A stretch of 58,934 bases of DNA from Methanothrix harundinacea (GTDB lineage: Archaea > Halobacteriota > Methanosarcinia > Methanotrichales > Methanotrichaceae): positions 1 through 58,934 of the forward strand of contig DAQG01000047.1 of NCBI GenBank assembly GCA_002502785.1, given 5' to 3'. Positions 15,984 through 24,229 of this stretch are shown here, one piece after another. How positions within the stretch are numbered: position 1 is the first letter of the stretch; each line of letters begins with the position of its first letter. Both the position numbers and the translations under genes were made by a program. The notes beneath the pieces are model-generated. The model was not told the origin of the DNA. It did no database searches and worked only from the letters and a program-made list of their open reading frames with translations.

Positions 15984-16999
15984 TGCGAGTGTCCGCAAAC
16001 CATTCTCTGGGCAGGGCCTCGATATTCAAGGCGACAGAGGCTGAGGGCGAAGAGGACTTCAGGAGAGTGCTGGAAAATGCACTGCAGTATTTCGAGAGAT
16101 CCGCAGCAGAAGCTTCGTTATTCAATCCTGCCAAATTCTGTCTTCCTTTCTATCGGTCGTTTTACATTCTTACCTTCAAGAAGGAGGGCTCTGAAGCAGA
16201 GGTACAGAAATCTCTGACCGTGGCAAAAAGTGCATCAGAAGGATCTAAGAGCAAAGAGGATCTTTTGGAGGCCGTAGAAAATCTATCAAATGCCCTGAAA
16301 GAAACCCAAAGTCTGCGAGAAAGGGGGTTTGAAGCTGCAAAATGCGATCTCAATTCTTACAGACGATATTGCGACCGTGCAGCAGAGCTTCTGAACGAAA
16401 CCGAAGAGAGGGCACCAGGAGCAACGAGAATTCTCAAGAGAGGACTGCCGATAATCGATCAGCAGATAAAGGATCTGCTTAAAGAGATCAGGGACAAGTC
16501 AGAAGATATCTGTAAAACTGGCGACCCTCTTGAGGCGGAGTTGGGTTGTAGAATACAAAAACATGCTACATCTGCCCTGGAAAAAAACTGCGATCCAATT
16601 AGAGTTCAAAAGGAAGTTAATTATATGCTTAATGATTTAGACTTATGGAGCGATTTGACTACAAATTCATATTTAAAAAAATATATAAAATCTTCAATTG
16701 AAGAAGCTAAGATGGAAGACGAGACAGATAGACAACTTTCAATAATTCGTCATACGGTGGCTATGATGAGCAGAAAGGATACATCAAAATATGTGATCGA
16801 AGATTCAGCGGTGCAGATAGCCGAGGGGCAAGGTCATGATCAGAAAATAAACATATCATCTGACCCCAATAAGGAAATTCACCAAAATATCACAGAAAGT
16901 TCAAAGGACGAAAGGCCGTGGTACAAGGACAGAACTTACTTAATCACCGCAATTGGTGTTTTAATCGCAGCAATGGCTTTTTTAGTATCAATATTATAA
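15743..16999 (+). CDS. HEAT-repeat protein with C-terminal membrane anchor, probably 5-prime truncated
   Basis: The open frame runs from 15665, but there is no ATG or GTG before the first repeat. The first possible start is a TTG at 15743 inside a repeat, so the gene has probably lost its beginning. It has two to three 36-residue HEAT-like units, then a helical middle (residues about 110-330, e.g. SLGRASIFKATEAEGEEDF, LLEAVENLSNALKETQSLRE) that is likely coiled coil. A single C-terminal membrane helix (LITAIGVLIAAMAFLVSIL) means the protein would be tail-anchored. Full-length relatives in methanogens often have long HEAT arrays, from what I recall. Function unknown. Confidence 0.6.
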   Translation: MTGDEDSDVRFWAANALGAAFSNVPDKESAWQDLHRLTGDEDSDVRFWAANALGAAFSNVPDKESAWQDLHRLTGDEDSYVRVSANHSLGRASIFKATEAEGEEDFRRVLENALQYFERSAAEASLFNPAKFCLPFYRSFYILTFKKEGSEAEVQKSLTVAKSASEGSKSKEDLLEAVENLSNALKETQSLRERGFEAAKCDLNSYRRYCDRAAELLNETEERAPGATRILKRGLPIIDQQIKDLLKEIRDKSEDICKTGDPLEAELGCRIQKHATSALEKNCDPIRVQKEVNYMLNDLDLWSDLTTNSYLKKYIKSSIEEAKMEDETDRQLSIIRHTVAMMSRKDTSKYVIEDSAVQIAEGQGHDQKINISSDPNKEIHQNITESSKDERPWYKDRTYLITAIGVLIAAMAFLVSIL

Positions 17000-17142
17000 C
17001 TAACAATCCATTCTTCATCACTTCCTCGGAGGTGGCGGAGAAGGTGAGAGAGGTCTTTGGCCCTTGAGCAGGTTGCGAAGGGAGATCGCCTTCAAGTTCC
17101 ATCTCCCTGAAGCGAACCATCCCCAAGAGATTTTCGATCCCC

Positions 17143-17949
17143 TCAGTAGTGCACCAGCGTCCCCTCCATCTTCGCCTTCCGGACCGCGTATCTGAAGGCG
17201 AGGAGGCTCGCCGGTAAGAGCAACGCTGAGAAGAGGATGAGGGTCCCCACGTCCGGCGCCAGCTCCCGCAAGCTGTAGCCCTGGAGGAGGGCGTGCCTCA
17301 TCCCGTTCAGCGAGTAGGTCATCGGCAGAAGGTGCGAGACGGTCTGGAGCCACGCCGGCAGGACCGCGATCGGGAAGAAGACCCCCCCGAATAGCTCCGA
17401 GGTGCTCATGAAGAGCATGTTTATCGGGTCGCCCCTCTTGAAGATCATGATGAAGCTGGCGGAGAGGATTCCGATGCTGCTGAAGCATATTATCGTGAGG
17501 CCGAGGATGATCAGCGCCCCAAGGACGTTGGCGCCCGCGAGGCTCACGCCGAGAAGGACCCCTATGACGAGGTAGAGGAGGACTCTGAAGGATGCGAAGA
17601 TGAAGTTCCAGAGGGTCGAGAGGGTGATGATCGCCGAGGCGTCGGTGGGGGTGACGAGCATCGCCTCCAGGGTCCCCATCATCTGCTCATCCCGGACGCT
17701 CTCGGAGAACCCCCGGAGCGAGACCATCAGATACCCCGAGAAGGCGATCCCGATCAGAACGAAGGAGAAGTAGTCGCCGCCGTAAGGCTCCAGATATTTC
17801 ATCCCGGCAGTGCCGATCAGCTTTGCGACGAAGTAGTAGGTGAGGATGTTGAAGAACATGAAGAAGAGCCGGAGGAAGAACTCGAACTTGTAGCTCATCT
17901 GGAGCATGTAGCTTCTTTTCACAAAGGACATTGCCTTTGGAAAGATCAT
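17143..17949 (-). CDS. ABC-2 type exporter permease
   Basis: A 268-residue integral membrane protein with six predicted helices, of the ABC-2 (DrrB/NodJ) class. The sequence GTLEAMLVTPTDASAII is the typical loop after helix 2, and the C-terminal part has SLNGMRHALLQGYSL before the last helix. It overlaps its ATPase partner (17946-18728) by 4 bases. The pair lies at the end of the receptor-methyltransferase-slipin-FecCD-FecE group on the same strand. ABC-2 systems usually export lipids, polysaccharides or small molecules. In this context release of a synthesised chelator is conceivable but unproven. Confidence 0.85.
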   Translation of the reverse strand: MIFPKAMSFVKRSYMLQMSYKFEFFLRLFFMFFNILTYYFVAKLIGTAGMKYLEPYGGDYFSFVLIGIAFSGYLMVSLRGFSESVRDEQMMGTLEAMLVTPTDASAIITLSTLWNFIFASFRVLLYLVIGVLLGVSLAGANVLGALIILGLTIICFSSIGILSASFIMIFKRGDPINMLFMSTSELFGGVFFPIAVLPAWLQTVSHLLPMTYSLNGMRHALLQGYSLRELAPDVGTLILFSALLLPASLLAFRYAVRKAKMEGTLVHY

Positions 17950-18728
17950 ACTTCACCCCTCCTCCGACCAAGGCCGCCGCCACGGCGGGGAAGGCCCCTC
18001 CGATCGAGGCGGAAGCCTGGAGCTGCCGCTCCTGCCCTCTCCTCAAACTTCTTTCCGGTATAATGCAGAAATACATCGTTGAGCTTCGAGCCATCGCCGA
18101 GGGCCGTCTTCAGCTCGCCGGGGCTTCCGATGGCCTTTATATTTCCATCGTCGAAGATCGCTACCCGGTCGCAGAGCTGCTCCGCCTCTTCGAGGTTGTG
18201 GGTCGATATGAATATCGTCTTCCCTCGCTCTCTCACGATCTCCTCTTTTATGAAATCCCTCAGCCCCTGGGCAGCTCCCGGATCGAGGCTCCTCGTCGGC
18301 TCGTCCATGAGTAGGACCGCAGGATCGTTGAGGAGTCCCCGAGCGATCGCCATCCTCTGCTTCATCCCAGCAGAGTAGTTAAGGAACCGCTCGTCAGCGG
18401 CGAATTTAAGGTCGACGACCCCGAGAAGCTCATCGACCATATCCCGCGCGTCGTCAGAGTAGAAGTTGTGGAGCGAGGCGAAGAACTCCAGGTTCTGCCT
18501 TCCTGTGAGCCTCCAGTAAAAGCTCCTCTCATCGGTGGTGACAAGGCCAATCGACTCGCGGACCTTTCCGCTCTCCTTCTCGACGTCGTAGCCGTTTACG
18601 CGGGCAATGCCCTCCGTCGGAAGGATCAGGGTACAGAGGATCTTTATCAGCGTAGTCTTGCCGGCGCCGTTTGGTCCGAGGATGCCGAAGACCTCTCCCT
18701 TTTCGACCAAGAGGTCGACTCCGTCCAC
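17946..18728 (-). CDS. ABC-2 exporter ATPase (DrrA type)
   Basis: ATPase with Walker A GPNGAGKTT, signature YSAGMKQR and Walker B VLLMDEPTRSLDPG. The GTG at 18728 starts within the first beta sheet. The missing N-terminal strand is encoded in the same frame upstream (IETIKLTKTFTV, ending at an ATT at 18819-18821 preceded by GGGGAG), yet that stretch has no ATG, GTG or TTG. Either an ATT starts translation or the start was lost. The C-terminal 45 residues are unusually basic and Gly/Pro-rich (RLDRRGLPRRGGGLGRRRGE), perhaps because the end drifted. It pairs with the permease at 17143. Confidence 0.82.
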   Translation of the reverse strand: MDGVDLLVEKGEVFGILGPNGAGKTTLIKILCTLILPTEGIARVNGYDVEKESGKVRESIGLVTTDERSFYWRLTGRQNLEFFASLHNFYSDDARDMVDELLGVVDLKFAADERFLNYSAGMKQRMAIARGLLNDPAVLLMDEPTRSLDPGAAQGLRDFIKEEIVRERGKTIFISTHNLEEAEQLCDRVAIFDDGNIKAIGSPGELKTALGDGSKLNDVFLHYTGKKFEERAGAAAPGFRLDRRGLPRRGGGLGRRRGEV

Positions 18729-18931
18729 CGGCGCGATTCCACCCAGCTCTGGCCGACGACGGACGAGATCTGCGATGCCCTTCGGTACCGTGAAAGTCTT
18801 TGTCAGCTTGATCGTCTCAATAGCCTTCTCCCCGATAGTCCCGCCTCCAGATACCGCAACTCCAAAATATGTCCTTCACAAAACCGCCGCTCACTAAATC
18901 GCCATATTCGCTCTTCAGAACAATGGTCGCA

Positions 18932-19813
18932 TCATGATAGCCTGATCTCCTTGATCTCCGATAGGCTGCGAGGAAACCCGGTTCTTCTCCTTCCGTTCGA
19001 GAAGAAACTCCCATCGTGGTTCGGACGCGAGCCGTTCCTCTTGATCTGCTTTACAGGCACGATGAAAGGCGCCTCCGACTGAGACCTCACCGCCACCTCG
19101 ACGTTGTAGATCGCCTCGATATTCTCAGGGGTCAGAACCGAGGCCGGGTCACCAACGGCCATTATCTTCCCCTTCTTCATCATGATTATCCCGTCAGAGT
19201 ACCTCGATGCGAGGTTGAGGTCGTGAAGGGCTATCAGGGCCGTCATCCTCCTCTTTCTCACAAGGTCGCTGACGATGTTCATTACGTCGAGCTGATGCCA
19301 TATGTCCAGGTTGCTCGTCGGCTCGTCAAGGAGCATCACCTTCGTATCCTGGACGAGGGCTCTTGCTATCAACACCTTCTGCTGCTGCCCTCCGCTCAGC
19401 TCGCCAAAGCTGCTCATGGCGAGGTCCTCGATCCCGAGAAGCCTCAAGACCTCCCAGACCTTCTCCTCGTCGTCGTCGCTGGAAAGCCAGCCGATGTGGG
19501 GCCTTCTGCCCATCAAGACGGTATCGAAGACATTGGACGAGAAGGTCCGGGCTGAGCTTTGGGGCACGTAAGAGAGGTTTTTTGCGATCTCCATCCGATC
19601 CATCTTCGTCACGTCTTTTCGGTCGATCAGGATGCTCCCGCTCTTCGGCGTGAGTATCCGGTCGATGCACTTGATCAAGGTCGACTTTCCAGAGCCGTTC
19701 GGCCCCACGATCGTCACCAGACGCGAGGGCCCGATCTCAAAGCTTACGTCTTTGAGGATCATTGAGCTGTTGTAACCAAATTCGATTCCCTTTGCCTGAA
19801 GCTGGATCATCAT
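18932..19813 (-). CDS. FecE-type ABC importer ATPase
   Basis: ATPase of the iron-chelate/cobalamin importer group, about 293 residues. Walker A is GPNGSGKST, signature LSGGQQQKV, Walker B VMLLDEPTSNLD, and the switch histidine lies in LIALHDLNLA. The ATG at 19813 overlaps the permease stop (ATGA). The last about 35 residues, after PVKQIKRNGS, are not part of the usual fold. It energises the 19810-20916 permease and may also serve the orphan copy at 10264-11370, which has lost its own ATPase. Confidence 0.9.
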   Translation of the reverse strand: MMIQLQAKGIEFGYNSSMILKDVSFEIGPSRLVTIVGPNGSGKSTLIKCIDRILTPKSGSILIDRKDVTKMDRMEIAKNLSYVPQSSARTFSSNVFDTVLMGRRPHIGWLSSDDDEEKVWEVLRLLGIEDLAMSSFGELSGGQQQKVLIARALVQDTKVMLLDEPTSNLDIWHQLDVMNIVSDLVRKRRMTALIALHDLNLASRYSDGIIMMKKGKIMAVGDPASVLTPENIEAIYNVEVAVRSQSEAPFIVPVKQIKRNGSRPNHDGSFFSNGRRRTGFPRSLSEIKEIRLS

Positions 19814-20916
19814 GCCCAAAACTCCTTTCTTCTACCTTTCAACATTAGATACATGAAGAACGGAACCCCGATCACCGAGGTCATTATCCCCGTCGGTATC
19901 ACCGTCGGAGCGATGACGTTCATTGCGACGCCATCGGCTGCCACCAGAACCACGGCCCCCAGGATCCCTGAAGCCGGGATCAAGAATCTGTGATCACCGC
20001 CGAGGATCATCCGGGCCATGTGGGGGGCCACAAGCCCAATGAAGGATATCGTTCCCGTGAAGCAGACGACCGTTGCCACCACCACGCTCGATATCAGCAT
20101 TATGAATATCCTGACGTGCTCAGCGTTCACGCCGATGCTCTTGGCGGTCTCGTCGCCTGCTGTCATTATGTTCAGATCCCAGGCCTTGAGCATCAGAAGA
20201 GGTATGCATACTGCAAAGACGCAGAGTATCAGAGGGATCTTGTTCCAGGAGAAGGCTGAGAGATCTCCCATCCCCCAGGACGTCATGAGCCGGAGCTGCT
20301 CGTCGTCGGCGAAGTACTTGAAGAGCTGGCTCATGGCGGAAAAGAAGTAATTCACGGCGATCCCCGCGAGGACCAGCGTCTCCGATGTGGCGCCCTTGAT
20401 GGCCGCAAGCCCTATGATGAAGCCCGAGCAGAGAAGGGCGAAGAAGAAGGCGTTGCCTATGAGAAGGTAAGGTCCGCCGACTAACGAGATCCCTATGACC
20501 GCCGCGAGGGAGATGCCGAACTGGGCCCCGGCCGAGATTCCTAGGGTGAAGGGGCTTGCGAGCGGGTTTTTCAGTACCGCCTGCATTACGCACCCGCATA
20601 CCCCAAAGCCGATCCCGGCGAGGATCCCGCCCACGATCCTCGGAAACCTGATGTTCCAGACGACTCTTTTTGTCAGAGGTTCAACATCGAAGTAGTCCGG
20701 ATAGAACCTGTCTATGAGGGCGCGGTAGGCATCGGCGACGGAGATGTCAAGAGGCCCGAGGGTTATGATCACCCCCGTCAGGATGATGATGGTGGCGATG
20801 ATCACCATCATGAAGAGGTACCTTGCGGATACGAAGGAGTCGTGGGCCTCCTGCATCCTGCTCCTCTTTCCTGCCCGCGTCGAGATTCGCCTCACCGTCT
20901 TCGGCATATCCACCAC
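19810..20916 (-). CDS. FecCD-family ABC permease
   Basis: The 368-residue membrane component of an iron-chelate or corrinoid importer, with about ten helices. It carries the same motifs as its copy at 10264: NPLASPFTLGISAGA and FIGLVAPHMARMILGGDHR. It is preceded by the slipin gene with a 6-base gap and overlaps the ATPase. The operon order receptor, methyltransferase, slipin, permease, ATPase is complete only here. Start GTG at 20916, or an internal ATG three codons on. Confidence 0.92.
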   Translation of the reverse strand: MVDMPKTVRRISTRAGKRSRMQEAHDSFVSARYLFMMVIIATIIILTGVIITLGPLDISVADAYRALIDRFYPDYFDVEPLTKRVVWNIRFPRIVGGILAGIGFGVCGCVMQAVLKNPLASPFTLGISAGAQFGISLAAVIGISLVGGPYLLIGNAFFFALLCSGFIIGLAAIKGATSETLVLAGIAVNYFFSAMSQLFKYFADDEQLRLMTSWGMGDLSAFSWNKIPLILCVFAVCIPLLMLKAWDLNIMTAGDETAKSIGVNAEHVRIFIMLISSVVVATVVCFTGTISFIGLVAPHMARMILGGDHRFLIPASGILGAVVLVAADGVAMNVIAPTVIPTGIMTSVIGVPFFMYLMLKGRRKEFWA

Positions 20917-20922
20917 CCGGCC

Positions 20923-21708
20923 TTACCTCTCGACGACGGCTCTCGCAAGCCCCGCGGTCGCACAAATGTCCTCGGCAGAGCGCCTGGGCGCGTCAGAGCC
21001 GGTCGAGACTACGATGAGGTTCTTCTCTTTCGCTATCTCGGTGAGGGTCTGAAACTCCCTCAGCTTCATGGCGGAGGGCTTCTCCTCATATAGGGTGGCG
21101 GCGTCGTTCATCCTCTGGGATGCCTGAAACTCGCCCTCGGCGAGGATTATCCTCGCTCTCTTCTCCCGCTCGGCCTCCGCCTGCCTTGCTATCGCTCTGA
21201 GCATGTTCTCTGGAAGGGCCACGTCTCTCAAGGTGGCGGTCACAACCTTGATCCCCCAGGGGTCGGTCATCTCGTCCAGGATTATCTTAACCTCCTTGTT
21301 CAGCTCGTCCCGGTTGGAGAGGATCGTGTCCAGCTCGTTTTGGCCGAGTACGTCCCTCAAGGTCGTCTGGGCGAGAAGGGCGGTTGCAGCTCCGTAGTCC
21401 TCCACCTCCACGATCGCCCTCGTTGAGTCCGTCACTTTGTAGTAGATGACGGCGTCGACGTCGACGCTGACGTTGTCGCTGCTTATCACCGTCTGTCTCG
21501 GAACGTCCAGCTCTCGGACCCTCAGGTCCACCTTGACGATCCTGTCGACGATCGGTATTATCAGAAATAGACCCGGCCCCTTCTCTCCCAGGAGCTTTCC
21601 GAACCGAAAGACGACGGCTCGCTCGTACTGTCTTGTGATCTTCAACGATGAAAATAAAATCAGGCCGATGGCCAGAAAGCCTGCCACAATCCGGATGTCC
21701 AATGCCAC
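20923..21708 (-). CDS. slipin/stomatin-like SPFH protein
   Basis: A 261-residue membrane-anchored SPFH protein. An N-terminal helix (residues about 7-22) is followed by YERAVVFRFGKLLGEKGPGL, VDRIVKVDLRVRELDVPRQT, VDVDAVIYYKVTD and a long helix rich in Ala/Glu/Arg (ENMLRAIARQAEAEREKRAR), all standard for slipins. The GTG start at 21708 is preceded by GGAGG. Slipins usually stand next to an NfeD protease gene. Here there is none, and the gene is embedded in a metal-type ABC operon, suggesting it organises the transporter in a membrane microdomain. A scar of a second copy lies at 11377-11485. Confidence 0.9.
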   Translation of the reverse strand: MALDIRIVAGFLAIGLILFSSLKITRQYERAVVFRFGKLLGEKGPGLFLIIPIVDRIVKVDLRVRELDVPRQTVISSDNVSVDVDAVIYYKVTDSTRAIVEVEDYGAATALLAQTTLRDVLGQNELDTILSNRDELNKEVKIILDEMTDPWGIKVVTATLRDVALPENMLRAIARQAEAEREKRARIILAEGEFQASQRMNDAATLYEEKPSAMKLREFQTLTEIAKEKNLIVVSTGSDAPRRSAEDICATAGLARAVVER

Positions 21709-21753
21709 TTTTTCAGCCCTCCTGGAATTGCAATTTCATAAAATTACGACATA

Positions 21754-22596
21754 TCACGAGCTTTCCGACTTGGTCCACCATATCATGGCGCCCTTAGTCC
21801 TCCGTCTGAAAATTAACCCATCACCATCTTCTGTGAGGTTTTTGGCTAGGTAATCCTTCAAAAGGGGCTCGTTCTCCTCAGGGATCTCCCTCATCGTCTT
21901 CCACCGCTCTACGGCCTCATCGAGGCTCCCGTAGCGCTGAACGTGTTCAGCGTCCCTGATCTCAACGTTGGCGTAGATCCCCATGTCATGGAGTATGTTG
22001 TAGAGGAGCATGTAATCAGACCGAAAGCCTCCACCTCGCCTCGGCGGCCTATCGTAAACCCGCTCCCAGAGCTCCTCCTCAAGGTCGTCGAAGAACCACT
22101 TGCCAGCAGAGGTGAAGATGTAGACGCGCCTCTTCGCCGCCGCGTTCATCTTCGCCACCGCCTCCTGCAGGTCGAACATCCCCAGGGAATGAGATGCAAT
22201 CACCACATCGTGAAGCTCAATGTCCACACCAAGCTCCACGTCCTCCCACCTTTTTTGAATGCACTGATAGTTGGAGAGGCCCCCCTCGGCCATGTTCACC
22301 TCGAGATAGCTCAGCATCCCTCCAGACTGATCTATTGAGGTCACATGCTTCACAATTTTCGCCATGGGAACCGAGAGGCGGCCGGTGCCCGCGCCGACGT
22401 CCAGGACGGTGTAATCCGGATCGAGCCGCATGCTTGCCACCTGCCAATCGGTCCGTTCGTTTCTCTCTTTCGTCGACCTGTTGAACTCTTCAGCTCTCTT
22501 ATCCCAGTGATCGGCGGGGTTTTCACGACCCCTTCTTCTGCGCCCCTCAGAGATCATCGCCTTTCGAAGCTCGTTCCAGTTTATTATGCTGGTCAA
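21754..22596 (-). CDS. class I SAM-dependent methyltransferase, FeCT-associated family
   Basis: A paralog of the 8503-9351 enzyme along its whole length. Motif I is VLDVGAGTGRLSVPMAKIV; shared blocks are QKRWEDV, VVIASHSLGMFD, LYNILHDMGIY, QRYGSLDEA and the end WWTK. The TTG at 22596 is chosen because GGAGG lies 7 bases before it and because the protein then begins TSIINWNELRKAM, matching the start of the paralog. Upstream codons to 22668 would add a low-complexity stretch. It is the second gene of the operon, after the EF-hand receptor. It may methylate, or build, the chelate that the transporter handles. The reaction is unknown. Confidence 0.88.
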   Translation of the reverse strand: MTSIINWNELRKAMISEGRRRRGRENPADHWDKRAEEFNRSTKERNERTDWQVASMRLDPDYTVLDVGAGTGRLSVPMAKIVKHVTSIDQSGGMLSYLEVNMAEGGLSNYQCIQKRWEDVELGVDIELHDVVIASHSLGMFDLQEAVAKMNAAAKRRVYIFTSAGKWFFDDLEEELWERVYDRPPRRGGGFRSDYMLLYNILHDMGIYANVEIRDAEHVQRYGSLDEAVERWKTMREIPEENEPLLKDYLAKNLTEDGDGLIFRRRTKGAMIWWTKSESS

Positions 22597-22679
22597 TCTT
22601 TTTCCTCCGTGATTTCTGATTGATCGGATTATGGAGGAGTGGGGAAACTTTTGTCCTCCACCCCCCAAAACTCAAAAAT

Positions 22680-23969
22680 TTACTCCGGGTTCAGGTATTC
22701 CCTCGGCCAGACCATGTAGTCTGCGTACTCGGTGAAGACGCCGTCAACTCCGAGGAACGCCTTGAATATCTCGTTCCCCTCTTTTTCTATGTCCAGGTCC
22801 TCGAACTCGTCGGGATGGAGGAGCTTTGCCATGTAGATCATGTTGCAGAGGATTCTGTCTGGTGGTCTGCCCCTGCAGTGAGGTGAGAAACAGTTGTAGA
22901 CGTTTCCGTTCTGGACGGAGGCTATCGATTGAAGGTCTGGAGAGGTCAATATGAAATCGGTGGCGTCTTTGTTATCGGGACTGCTGCAGGCGAGGAAGAT
23001 GTAATCCGGGTTCCAGGCGATGATCTGTTCGATCCCGACGTTTATGGAGGTTCCCTCGCAATCCTTTGCCACGTTAATCCCGCCAGCGATCTCTATGGGC
23101 TCGTATTTGGTCTCGGTGCGGGTGAAATCGCGCCCTTCCTTCGGGTCGTAGAAGCCCTTAGTAGCGCCCCGGGAGGCGAAGTAGACCTTCGGCTTCTCGC
23201 TTTCGTCCAAGGTATCTGTAACGGATTTTATCATATCGATTTTGGACTCGATGAAACCGATGAGCTCGTCAGCCTTCTCCTCCTTATCGAGGACGTCGCC
23301 GATGGCTGCGATCTGGCCGTAGAGGCCGCCATCGTAATCGTATACCCAGCTGTCTCCTCCGGCGACGACGCAGGGGCAGCCCACCTTGTTCTCGAAGTCC
23401 TGGACGTTCGTCACGCTGGATGTGATGATCACGTCCGGTGCGAGGGAGGTCATCAGCTCGTAGTATATGTCATATCTAGTGCTCGTCTCCGGAAGGTCCG
23501 GCAACGTTCCGCCGAGAATGGTGTTGTAGCAATCCAGGCATCCCTCGTCGAAGACGCTGAAGGTGGTAGGACAGAGGCACGACTTGACGGCCTGCTCTGA
23601 GGCGACTACCTTGTCACCATCTCCCAAAGCGATGACTATGCGACAGGTGTCAGGCTCCCGGGTGATGATCCTCTCGATGGGCTTGTAGAAGGTCACCTCT
23701 CGGCCCGCGGTGTCGATTATCGTTCTCGGATAATTTTCATTGATCTGCTCGATCCTCTCCAGCTCCTCAGAGGTGATCTTGTCATCGTCGTAAGAGCTCT
23801 GAGCGGCCTCCATCTCTTCGTCCGATACGATCATGTCGCCGTCAAGGTCGCCTGGTACCACCACTTCGTAGGCGACGGTTGGCATGACCCCGAGTGAGAT
23901 CGAGATTGCCAAAAGAAGGAGAATGGGCAAACTTAAGATTTCGTGAGTCTTTTTACTTATCAATACCAT
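22680..23969 (-). CDS. EF-hand/dockerin-like FeCT substrate-binding protein, cysteine-rich
   Basis: A 429-residue secreted receptor. The signal peptide ends near residue 33. Next come two calcium-loop-like segments (DLDGDMIVSDEEM and YDDDKITSEELERI), then a Peripla_BP_2 fold beginning REVTFYKPIERIITREP. It has an unusual cysteine set: TCRIV, SCLCP, GCLDC, GCPC, and near the end NCFSPHCRGRPPD. Most of these are kept in the copy at 57243, so they are functional, perhaps metal or cluster ligands or disulfides. It is the first gene of the operon. A promoter motif (23996-24014) is shared with the 57243 gene. A truncated copy lies immediately upstream at 24230. Confidence 0.88.
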   Translation of the reverse strand: MVLISKKTHEILSLPILLLLAISISLGVMPTVAYEVVVPGDLDGDMIVSDEEMEAAQSSYDDDKITSEELERIEQINENYPRTIIDTAGREVTFYKPIERIITREPDTCRIVIALGDGDKVVASEQAVKSCLCPTTFSVFDEGCLDCYNTILGGTLPDLPETSTRYDIYYELMTSLAPDVIITSSVTNVQDFENKVGCPCVVAGGDSWVYDYDGGLYGQIAAIGDVLDKEEKADELIGFIESKIDMIKSVTDTLDESEKPKVYFASRGATKGFYDPKEGRDFTRTETKYEPIEIAGGINVAKDCEGTSINVGIEQIIAWNPDYIFLACSSPDNKDATDFILTSPDLQSIASVQNGNVYNCFSPHCRGRPPDRILCNMIYMAKLLHPDEFEDLDIEKEGNEIFKAFLGVDGVFTEYADYMVWPREYLNPE

Positions 23970-23995
23970 TTTTAGCCCGCCTTATTTATGATTAT

Positions 23996-24014
23996 ATTCT
24001 ACGAAGCTAAGAAT
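23996..24014 (-). promoter_or_regulatory. promoter/operator motif shared with the 57 kb receptor gene
   Basis: On the minus strand ATTCTTAGCTTCGTAGAAT lies 26 bases before the ATG. The gene at 57243 has ATTCTAAATTCGTAGAAT 27 bases before its ATG, and the following bases are also alike (AAATnnGGCGG). The 3-prime end of the motif overlaps a TATA-like AGAATATAAT. The position fits an operator covering the BRE/TATA of a nearly leaderless promoter. Confidence 0.55.
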
Positions 24015-24229
24015 GATATACACTATTTATCCCTTTTGATGCTAAATGTATGAAAAAAACATTAAGCAGGTGTCATAATCCTATAGTTCCTGGGAGTATT
24101 GCGCTCCATCTTCTTTTGCGCCTTTCCGGAGCCACCGTCTTTCGAAGACCGGTCCCTTTCGTCTGTTTTGATGGGGTCGTGTGTAGCTGGGGAGGGGGGC
24201 TGCCATCCCCCTCTCCCAAATTCCAAAAT

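Noticed and set aside
15620..16003. Antisense frame with repeated HSHIAVLVA-type units over the HEAT repeats.
   Set aside because: Its repeats simply mirror the 108-bp DNA repeats. The plus-strand frame gives a sensible HEAT sequence and continues for 300 more codons.
24050..24229. Further methyltransferase remnant downstream of the truncated receptor (AACAGACGAAAGGGACCGG resembles the RSTKER region).
   Set aside because: The match is under 25 bases with gaps, too weak to separate from chance without an alignment.
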